Below are positions 34,142 through 42,376 of a DNA stretch of 64,000 nucleotides, piece by piece. Where the stretch lies: NCBI GenBank assembly GCA_019022495.1, contig JAFEKR010000009.1:1302001-1366000 (forward strand), given 5' to 3'. The notes beneath the pieces are model-generated. The model was given only the letters and a program-made list of their open reading frames with translations. It was not told the origin of the DNA and made no database searches. This DNA is from Epichloe hybrida (taxonomy: Eukaryota > Ascomycota > Sordariomycetes > Hypocreales > Clavicipitaceae). Within the stretch, counting starts at the first letter, position 1; every line of letters begins with the position of its first letter. The translations under genes and the position numbers were made by a program.

Positions 34142-34853
34142 TCATGATGAGAATACACCTGATGACATGTGGTTTGCTGTTAAAGACAAGAAATCATTTC
34201 GTCGGTGAATTAGTGTTATTATTGTATTAAAAATGGGGAAACACATCCGACCACTCGGGCGTAGCGTAGCGTACGCCGTCATGGGCAGCTCCCGTATACT
34301 CATGAAAGCCTCGACGACGATGAAGGCTCTGGCAAGGCAGAGGCTGGATCCGCACACGAAAACGACAGCACCCAATCCGAAGCTCTGCAGGAGCGACTTC
34401 TTGCCGTCCATCCACTTTTCCCAGAAGGAGTTGAGGGCGGACCATCTCGCGACGGCCGAATTCAGAATGACCCATAAGGCTCCGCAAAATGCAATGTATG
34501 AAGCTGACGCTCTCCAAGCCCATCTTTCCGTGGGGGAAGCAAAGTGCTCGTTCCAGGCCGCGGCGTGGAAGCCGCCATAGCAGAGATTTGCGAGCCAAAG
34601 GATCATGCCGACTATTAGGCCGTCTACGTCGGGACCTTGAGCACGCATCGTGCTTGGGAGCCCTGGGTCCTCCTGATGGGTGAGTAGGATGCGATCCTTT
34701 GACATGAGAGCGGGGTATTGTTGGAGGGCTTGCTCCATCATTTCATGGCGTGTGCGCTCCGACGACGACGAGTACGTGGAGGGTGGTTGTTGTTGTTGGA
34801 GAATGCGCGGCCGGCGTTCGAAAAAGGCTGACGCGGCATCCCATCGCACGGTC
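34142..34853 (-). pseudogene. Fragment of a fungal multi-pass membrane protein (uncharacterised family)
   Basis: An open frame of ~235 codons with no ATG at its upstream end; the first in-frame ATG is at 34741. It begins next to an acceptor-like CTTCCAG at 34854, so a 5' exon is expected but none can be recognised before the divergent PAQR gene starts 100 bp away. The sequence has four or so hydrophobic helices with CYGGFHAAAWNEHFASPTER and FIVVEAFMSIRELP, typical of the C-terminal half of a large fungal membrane-protein family of unknown function. Such proteins usually end just after a TPEW-type motif. Here the frame shifts at a CTACG pentamer repeat (34261-34275 on +): a second frame reads YATPEWSDVFPHF and stops at 34227, whereas the open frame runs on for ~28 unrelated residues. 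Likely a decayed copy. Confidence 0.55.
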
Positions 34854-34952
34854 CTGGAAGCTTGACTTCAGCTAGTGGTTTCTCTGGATTTTATTCTCCA
34901 TTCTCTGTTCTTCGAGCCCTTTTCTGATCGGTGTACCATTTGAGAGCTTGTC
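34854..34952. promoter_or_regulatory. Short divergent intergenic segment
   Basis: About 100 bp separate the decayed membrane gene and the PAQR gene, which are read in opposite directions. If both were transcribed they would share this segment as promoter or overlap. No specific element is identifiable. Confidence 0.35.
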
Positions 34953-36125
34953 ATGAGCGGAATTCCTGGGCCTCGGAAACCTGCCGATGTGCAGAAACAG
35001 ACGGGCTTGTTGACGTGGAAGGATATCCGTGGGTTCAAGACTGCAACCTCGATGTGTTTGCCGTCCACTAACCGTACGATCGGGTCACAGTGCCGTGGCA
35101 GAGGTCCGTCTATCCGCCTCTCGGGCAAAAAACCGCATTCTTCTCCAACTCACAGACATAGATAGGGACAATGAATTCATTTTGACCGGATATAGGTTGG
35201 TGAGATCATTTGAAAGTTCTCGACTCAGACACCACACCAGCTCACGCAAAGAACAGGCATGCCTCTTTCTCACATGTCCGGTCGGCAAAGAGCGTAGTGG
35301 AACTTCATAATGAAACAGGCAAGTTCCGAAATCTCGCGAGCCCTCGGCGTGAACCAGCGTGAAACAACACGTCAGATTACATCTAATTTCTTGTCCCGTC
35401 AAAGCCAACATCTGGTCTCATCTGCTCGGGGCCCTTCATTTCCTCTACGGCCTCGTTCAGTTTGTTCAGGCACGAGCTTTCTCTAGAGATGGCGCTCGCG
35501 CCGGTGACATGGTGGCCGTATCGGTCTACTATCTCTGCGTGGTGGTTTGCTTCGCCCTCTCTACCATTTTCCATACATTCTCGGACCACTCTTCTGAGAT
35601 GCACCGCTTTGGCAACGAGCTCGACCACCTCGGCATCGTCCTTGTCATGTGGGGGACAGGGGTATCTGGCGTTCACTTTGCTTTTCGCTGTGACGCGCAG
35701 CTGCGATGGTTCTATTTCCTGGCCATCAGCGCGACTGCCTTGGGTTGCGCCGTTTTCACGCTGAAGCCCAGGTTTCGACAGCCCAGCTACAGGACTGCTC
35801 GGTTCCTGATGTATTGTTTCCTGGGGACGAGCCTGTTTGCGCCTGTTGCTCACGGCAGCGTCGAGTATGGCTTCGCTGCGAAATGATGGGGCTGCGCTCT
35901 TTTCTGGGACTGGCCGTCATCAACTTCCTGGGTGCCGCCGTGTATGCGGCTCGAGTTCCGGAAAGATGGTTCCCTGGAACGTTTGACCTTTTGGGGCAAA
36001 GCCATAATTGGATGCATGTCCTGGTGTTGACGGGGGCGTTTGTCAGGCTGGGTGGATTGCTGGCAGTGTGTGAACACTGGCAGATGGAAGGCGAGGCTAT
36101 TGCGTCTTGTCGGGGGCTTCTGTGA
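34953..36125 (+). CDS. PAQR/haemolysin-III family receptor, frameshifted
   Basis: Exons: 34953-35028, 35091-35103 (13 nt), 35166-35195, 35257-35318 and 35405 onward. Joined, they give the PAQR N-terminal signature: LLTWKDILPWQRDNEF, ILTGYR, then SVVELHNETANIWSHLLG. Intron 4 is a GC-AG intron (GCAAGT...CAAAG). FHTFSDHS carries the first zinc-binding His. The frame reaches a stop at 35886 (EYGFAAK*). The conserved remainder is in another frame: MMGLRSFLGLAVINF, then PERWFPGTFDLLGQSHNWMH with the final H-x3-H zinc pair, ending at 36125. One missing base near 35880 explains this. The gene is thus either recently broken, losing two zinc ligands, or affected by a sequence error. Family members are seven-helix membrane proteins linked to sterol, zinc and sphingolipid signalling (yeast Izh). 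Confidence 0.8.
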
Positions 36126-36328
36126 ACAACACGGCGTGGGAGAGTACGTGTGCATCCTCTGATAGACGTCGGCGATATAGCGCAATATGACTGATACGGG
36201 TGATGGGTCTAGCCAGAATTAGTACTCCCATGATATCAGTTTTATATCTACATATTGTACATGAGAGTAGATCATGCGCCAGAACCTCAAAGCATACATA
36301 ACCTTGCATCTATGGGCCTTTTTGGTGA

Positions 36329-38362
36329 TCATGACATCAATGGCCCAACAGCTACGTGCTCTCTATTCTGTCTCGACTCCACAATGTTCGACTGCTTCTC
36401 TCTTCGTCGTTGTTCAGCCTCCATCTTGGCAAACTGACCTCGCGCACCGTGCTTCAGCTTGGTAATCATATCTGCCGCCCTGCCCTTGGTCAGATCCGAG
36501 ACAGTCAACGCTTTGGCTTTGCCTCGAAGTCTGTTCACAAAGTCCAACTGGCCCTGAGTGGGCGGCAGCCGCCTCCATGGCTGGTTCCTGTGTATGAAAC
36601 TATGGGGGAAGGCATTGGCGGCGTAGCTGTCTGCACCATGCACAGCGTCGTCAAACGTGGCTGCAGTCAGGATCTCTCTTGGCGCCGCGAATGGGGATTT
36701 GGCAATCCCCGGAGGCAGTGCGCGAACCTCGAGCGCTCTGTACGTTGGAGATGACGTGGATGCTGGGTTTTGAACTCGCTCAATGCGGATATAAGAGCCG
36801 CTTGGTGCGGAGAGGACGAATCTCTCGGGGCCGACTTGCACCCAGGCATATTGACTGGTGGAACGGATATGTCGTTCTCCAGACGTGTCGGCTATCAGGT
36901 CCAGAACTGACGAGTAGTCGGTGAATGTGACGGCGTCGGCAGAGCTGTTGAGTGGACCTGCCCCGCCGAGGTAAGCTTCTGCATGGCGAGGCTCTTCCTC
37001 GCCTCTGCGCTCCTTCATGTCTCTCATATCAGTGACGGAAGCTTTCTCGACGAGCTCACTCGGATCAAGGCCGAATAGAGTGGGCGTGGTCACGATGCCC
37101 GTCTCCAAGCTTGATACCAGGTCGATGATGTGACAGTTTTCCTTGCCTGGGTGAAGCCGCATGCCACGGCCAATCATTTGAACGAGCAGATTGCGTGACC
37201 TCGTTGGCCTGGCGAGCACGATGCAGTCAATGTTGGGAATGTCTGTTCCCTCGGTGAACACGCCACAGTTGACTAGCACGGGGAACTCTCCCTTTTTGAA
37301 TGCTTCCAGTAACTCACCTCTCTCCAGCCGAGGAGTATCCCCCGTCACGAAACGCGCGTCGTGTCCGTACTCGCGAAATTTGTGCGTAAGGCCCGACACA
37401 TGCGCCAGATCAACGCAGAAGACAAGGGTGCTTTTTCTGTCCGCAGCCTTCGCCATCCAGCTCTTCACGGCGACATCGTTGACCTCATCCGTGTTGACCA
37501 CTTTGGAGAGCTCTCCTGTCTGAAAGTCGCCGAAGACGCCATTCTTGACCTTGGACAGGTTGGCGGACGACTCGACAGTGGTGAAGATGACGTCCGAGAG
37601 CCACTTGTCGGTGATCATGTCGACATAGTCTCTGTGATAGACGATTTCGTCAATCGCAGCTCCAAGCTTCACTCCGTCAAATCTCGAAAAAGTAGCCGAC
37701 ACACCAATGAGTGTGGGCGAGTCTCGCTGCTTCTGGTCCAGCCCGAAGTGCTTCAGGGTCTTGAGATATCCTGGGGCAACAATATGATGGGCTTCGTCTA
37801 CCAAGACCAACTTGAAGTCTGAAGGTGGAAATTTCTCCAGTCGGTCTCTGGATGTTATGCTTTGCACGCTGGCGATGGTGATGTCTGCGGCTCCCGATGC
37901 ATGGATCGAGCCCATTTCAATTTCTATCGTCTTGTCTGGATAAGCCAGTTGGCAGTGCCGTGCAGCTTGCTCAACTAGCTCGCGGCGATGAGCCAGAATG
38001 AGAGTGCGGTCACCGCCATTTGGCCGCGCATGCACCTTGTCGATGAGTTGTGTGAAAATGACCTATGTTGAGATGAGCACGCCGTGGGTGGCTGATTTAT
38101 ACGGATTCTGCCGTCTGAAACAACTCTGCCAATGTTTCGTACTCACAGTTTTACCGCTCCCCGTTTCCAGTGAAATACCCACGCGCTTGTGGCCCCGTTT
38201 CAACGATGATATAACGGATTTGATACAGTCTTGCTGGTAGTCTCGAAGTTTTGGTTTGGCATTGAGGGTCAAGGGGGATTTAAGTGCCTTGTGAGGCGTG
38301 CAGACCGGCTTACTAACGCCAATGATGGATCGTGAGACGCATTTTGCAGCGATGCGTAGCAT
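36329..38362 (-). CDS. IRC3: Mitochondrial SF2 helicase Irc3
   Basis: Two exons, 38362-38147 and 38062-36329, give 649 residues. The N-terminus (MLRIAAKCVSRSIIG) is basic and amphipathic, like a mitochondrial presequence. Helicase motifs in order: Q-region LRDYQQDCI, Walker A ETGSGKT (68-72, directly at the exon junction), motif Ia LILAHRRELV, motif II VDEAHH (~161), motif III SATF, then LVNCGVFTEGTDIP (V) and QMIGRGMRLHPGK (VI). The yeast homologue Irc3 is a double-strand-dependent, branch-migrating ATPase needed for mitochondrial DNA stability. The C-terminal ~200 residues have no recognised domain but keep the family pattern WRRLPPTQGQ...LRGKAKALTVSDLTKGRA. The 84-bp phase-0 intron is well supported. 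Confidence 0.9.
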
Positions 38363-39153
38363 TGTACATTATGATACAGCCATGAGTTAATGATGGTGGC
38401 GAACTTTTAATCCAGACGGGAGGGGATGGTCCTTCGTTGTTGGGGATGGATACCAAACTTTTTGGCGACAAGGGGGCGGCTCTGGCGAAGAAGGGACATG
38501 TATGAGGGTTCCACTTTTTATTATGTCAGCCAACTTCAGTTGCAAGTCGCAGCAGCTTTTTGGTATCTTGCCGTTCATGATTTGAGAGACGATGAAGAAG
38601 AAAATGAATGAGTGGAAAATCCGAGAACTGAGTATTGGCGTGGGACTAGCTGCAAACGTTGGTCTGTCTCTTTACTGAATAAGGTTGGCAAATACATGCG
38701 GAACGTGCTTGACCTGCTACCAGTCCTTTCGTATTGTCATGCTCGACCCGGCCTAGACATTTCGATGGACGTATATGAATGATTGTATTGGCTCATACAT
38801 GTAAATTATTTGTAAATTTGCAAGCTGTTTGCCCCTTTTTTAAACGCTTTGTTCATTTTGAAACAAAGCTCTCACTTAGGTAATCACACATCTCCACTCT
38901 TTTCAAACTACAAGCTCTGGTTCTCACTTGATTGGTGAAACGTTAAAAGAACTCACTCAAACTCAAGTTTGCAACCAAAAAAAAAAGGATAGATAGCAAC
39001 CATGAAAATTGTCCCTTTCATAATCATATCTATCGAACACTTATAAATGATCTTGCGCATCACTCCGCCCCGGGTATCCTGAGTCACAGCCCATTTTGGT
39101 ACAATGTCAACATCATCTCGACCAGCGACAGCCACTCTGCAAGCAGTGGGACC
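38363..39153. other. Divergent promoter region, Irc3 / Rrn5
   Basis: About 790 bp between divergent genes; no gene seen. Its last 50 bp contain an upstream ATG (39104) out of frame with Rrn5. Confidence 0.6.
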
Positions 39154-40785
39154 ATGGACCCCGACGAGGAGCAATTTCTTCATGACAATAACGACAACGG
39201 CGATGAATCAGACTTCGAAAAAACAGAGTTGAGGCCAGAGACATGCAGGGACTATGAGGCCAGCCCAGGAGACCGAGATGGCACATTTGAACCTAGTGAG
39301 ACCGAGATCAGTGCGAGAGGAGACTATAGATTGTCGCAAAATGATCAACATTCGGGAAGTACGTCCCCGCTGAAACGACCCGCCGAAGGAGCTTCGATAT
39401 TTCCACCATTCAAGAGACAGAAGGGGGTGTTCAACGCTGAGTATCTAGAGCTCCTCAATCGGGACATTGACGATGCTGCACATCGTGTGTGTCTGGATGA
39501 GGAGGTGGAATTTTTGGATTCGCAAGTCGGGCTTACAAAGTGGTCTTCGGTAGAGAAAAGACAATTGTTCGAAGCCGCATCCCGACTGGGGAAACATGAC
39601 TTGCTCGGAATTGCAGCCAGGATTGGCACGAAAAGCGAAGTGGAAGTTCGGCAGTACCTCCATCTCTTGCAGGACAGCGTCGAGAAGAGATCCAAGGCGC
39701 GTCGGTCGTATTTGGAACCCGCAGAATACCCTGCGGCCGTTGAATTAAGCCAACAGTGCTGTCATGCTCAGGAAGAAGCCGCAGATGCGATATCTGTCCG
39801 GCAAGAACGCAGGGAGGAGCAACGGGAGATGCATAGATGGGGGCCCAATTGGAACATTACGCCTTCTATAGCCAGGAAATTGAGCCGTGACCTGGAGAAT
39901 AGAGAGCCCGGTCCTGACGCTGCTCTTAAATCCGCCCAGCTTTTTCATCTGTCTACTTGGTTGAGCCTGTCGGAGCGAGCATTCATGAACTCGTCTATTC
40001 CAGGCAACAACTGGAATTACATTGACGATAGGCAGCCATCGATGTGGGCCACGGCATTCGATGACTTTTACTCGCTGGCGGTCTCAGTTACACGGCGACT
40101 AGTCCAATCGACATTATTCATCAGTTTGTCCAGGATTCGGGCCAAGAAGGAGCTTGTTCCCACGACTCGCGACGTTGTCCGGAAGAAGGACGTAGAAGCC
40201 GCAATCGCATCTCTCAACATGCTGCACAACTCTCACGAGATATGGCGGACGAGTGCTAGGAGACTACGGTTAGACGTTTTTGACGAACCCCCAGACGGAG
40301 ACGACGAGGAGGCGGAAGAGGAGCCCATGACATACGACGAGGTTGAAGAAAAGCTATCTTTTGAACCAGAGACGAGCGAAGAGCAAGGCTCTAGCCAGGA
40401 GGGTCTGGAGTTTGCCAGGCCGTTGGACGACGATGGTACCGATTATGCAGAAGACTCGGAAGGAATGTGGTACTCGCCGGCCGACATACGAGATGTGCGA
40501 AGTGCAAGGCAAGCTCTCAAACTCCGCATCACAACAGAAAACTGGCAGGAGGCACAGGCAGAGAGGCATGATGACTACGCTAGCTATCAAGCCGAGGCGG
40601 AAATGTGGTCTATTTTACAGAGGAAGCCGCCGATAGAACTGCCCAAGGTGCAGGATCCAGGACGCGTACAGAGAACAAATTTGGAGCTTGACAATATATA
40701 CTCGCTAGAAAGGAATTGGGCGTCTCGGCTAGAATATTATGAGGAGTGGGAAACTTTGGATACGCATGAGGAAGAGGAATTCTGA
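39154..40785 (+). CDS. RRN5: RNA polymerase I initiation factor Rrn5-like (UAF subunit)
   Basis: Single exon, 543 residues. A SANT/Myb-like domain at ~128-177 (KWSSVEKRQLFEAASRLGKHD...) is followed by a long helical region with WNITPSIARKLSRDLE and LSERAFMNSS. An acidic, Glu-rich segment at ~375-400 precedes a C-terminal coiled region. This order is that of fungal Rrn5, a component of the upstream activating factor that recruits Pol I to rDNA promoters. The acidic N-terminus (MDPDEEQFLHDN) and the KRPAE...KRQK stretch suggest nuclear import. Start context GGGACCATGG is good. Divergent from Irc3 and convergent with Eaf7. Confidence 0.75.
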   Translation: MDPDEEQFLHDNNDNGDESDFEKTELRPETCRDYEASPGDRDGTFEPSETEISARGDYRLSQNDQHSGSTSPLKRPAEGASIFPPFKRQKGVFNAEYLELLNRDIDDAAHRVCLDEEVEFLDSQVGLTKWSSVEKRQLFEAASRLGKHDLLGIAARIGTKSEVEVRQYLHLLQDSVEKRSKARRSYLEPAEYPAAVELSQQCCHAQEEAADAISVRQERREEQREMHRWGPNWNITPSIARKLSRDLENREPGPDAALKSAQLFHLSTWLSLSERAFMNSSIPGNNWNYIDDRQPSMWATAFDDFYSLAVSVTRRLVQSTLFISLSRIRAKKELVPTTRDVVRKKDVEAAIASLNMLHNSHEIWRTSARRLRLDVFDEPPDGDDEEAEEEPMTYDEVEEKLSFEPETSEEQGSSQEGLEFARPLDDDGTDYAEDSEGMWYSPADIRDVRSARQALKLRITTENWQEAQAERHDDYASYQAEAEMWSILQRKPPIELPKVQDPGRVQRTNLELDNIYSLERNWASRLEYYEEWETLDTHEEEEF

Positions 40786-40823
40786 TTAGAACGAGCGAGC
40801 ATAGGCATAGGAAATCGGGTTTT

Positions 40824-40893
40824 TGACCCCCCCCCCCCCCTCCTTCTCTCTCCGTCTCTCTCTCTCTCTCTCTCTTTTTTTTTTTTTTTTTTT
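40824..40893. repeat. Composite C14-(CT)n-T18 polypyrimidine tract
   Basis: About 70 bp of nearly pure pyrimidine on the + strand, lying between the convergent 3' ends of Rrn5 and Eaf7. The three simple tracts follow one another directly. Confidence 0.9.
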
Positions 40894-40970
40894 GGTTCTG
40901 ATGCCTCACGATTCAATTGGGTATCTGAATAAATTGTCCTACAACATTAACAACCTGGAAACGATCCTCC

Positions 40971-41998
40971 TCATCGCCGTGATCTAGTCCGTCTTACCGT
41001 CGGCTTAGGCGCAGCACTCTTTCTAGCTGCTGCCCTCGTCGACCTCGAGGCGGGTGTGCCGCCCTCTTCTTCGGGGCTCTCCTCATCATCCTCGTCCGAA
41101 CCACTCTCGCCCTCCTGCTCCTCCTCCTCTTCCTCCTCGTCTTCTTCCTCTTCCTCCTCGTCTTCTTCCTCTTCCTCCTCCTCCTCCTCCTCCTCCTCCT
41201 CTTCTACATCCTCCTCCTCTGTCGTCTCTGCCTTGTCATTCTTTTCACTCCTGTGATTTTTCTCTGCCTTGGTCTGCTGATATGCGGCCCTCGTCCGTCC
41301 CCTCGATTTCCTCAATCCCCTCGTCGGTCTGGCAGCTGGTAAAGATATGTCATCCCCATCTTCTGTATCATCGGCATCCGTATCTCTGGCTTTGGAAGCG
41401 GTGCCGGATTTTTTGCGTTTCCTTGCCTGTGAAGGCTCAGGTGAGATGTCCAGTTCAGGAGGTGACGTGGGTGCTTCGCTGAAGTCAGCTACAGCTCTTT
41501 GCATCATGGAATCGAGGAATTTGGAACGAGGTAGTGAGAATTCGACGTATTTTTCGTCAAATTCGTCGTCGTCAAGGTACTCGCGCTCATCGATGGCGTC
41601 CAGGTCATAGTAAGTTCGCAACTTATCCCAGATGTTGGGGATTCTAGTATGCTGGTAAATATCGGGATCGAAGCCGTGGTTCCTCAAGTGCTCTGAAATG
41701 GCAATCATTCTGAAATGTTTATGCATGCCTACGTCAAGGCCGTTATGTTTAGCTTTGCGCGGCGGTGGACTAGGGCGTCGTACGAACCGGCGGGCTTCCA
41801 GCGAATGACAGCCTTGAACAGAGATGCAATTTGATCATCTGTCCACATATCATTATGCTCTGGCCCATCGCGTTTGGCCGATGGTATGGCGCCGACTTCG
41901 CTGGCGACAGGAGTGTCTAGGTCCATGGAATTTTCGTCACGGGCCTGGGTTGTTGGTGTGAAGGCAGGTCTGCCGCGCCCTCGTTTTCTGGGAGGCAT
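40971..41998 (-). CDS. EAF7: Eaf7-like subunit of the NuA4 histone acetyltransferase
   Basis: Two exons, 41998-41788 and 41728-40971, give 322 residues. The CT20/Eaf7 signature runs MWTDDQIASLFKAVIRWKPAG, then MHKHFRMIAISEHLRNHGFD and IPNIWDKLRTYYDLDAIDERE; the 59-bp intron falls exactly between the first two blocks. Eaf7 forms the Eaf5/7/3 (TINTIN-like) module, which joins NuA4 and also acts alone in transcription elongation. The C-terminal third is extremely acidic, with a run of about 40 almost uninterrupted Glu/Asp residues, followed by a basic tail (AAARKSAAPKP...RRTRSRR). The N-terminus has an AT-hook-like RKRGRGRP. Nuclear function follows from family. Divergent from GCP6 across 378 bp. 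Confidence 0.93.
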
Positions 41999-42376
41999 TC
42001 TGGGCTGTGTTGGCCCTCGCCTACCCGAGGGTTTGTAATTGAGTGATGACGGTGGGGTTAATCATCAATTTTCAGGGTAGCAACAGGGTGAGATTGAAAA
42101 GTCTGATGGATTGATGGATTTGATGGCGCCCACGGCGATGGAGGAGAAGTTTCAAGTTGGAAACGGAGCCTTGAAGGGTTTCGTCTGGAGAATGAGATCA
42201 TTGAGCCGAAGAAAGACCAGACGCGACCACGCGCACGCGACTACCACTTCCACGCGTCGCGGGGATGTTCCACAGGAAACCAACTACATTGAATATGTGA
42301 ATCTCTGGTCTCGTCGCTCCAGATAAACTTGCACATAGCGGCAAACAAAACTGCCAGGCCGAATCACAATGAGGCT
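41999..42376. promoter_or_regulatory. Divergent promoter region, Eaf7 / GCP6
   Basis: A 378-bp segment that must contain both promoters. No specific binding site could be assigned; an upstream in-frame codon series before 42377 begins without ATG. Confidence 0.5.

Noticed and set aside
34868..35128. Minus-strand ORF as the missing 5' exon of the membrane fragment
   Set aside because: It is antisense to the first PAQR exons and shows no hydrophobic helix or family motif.
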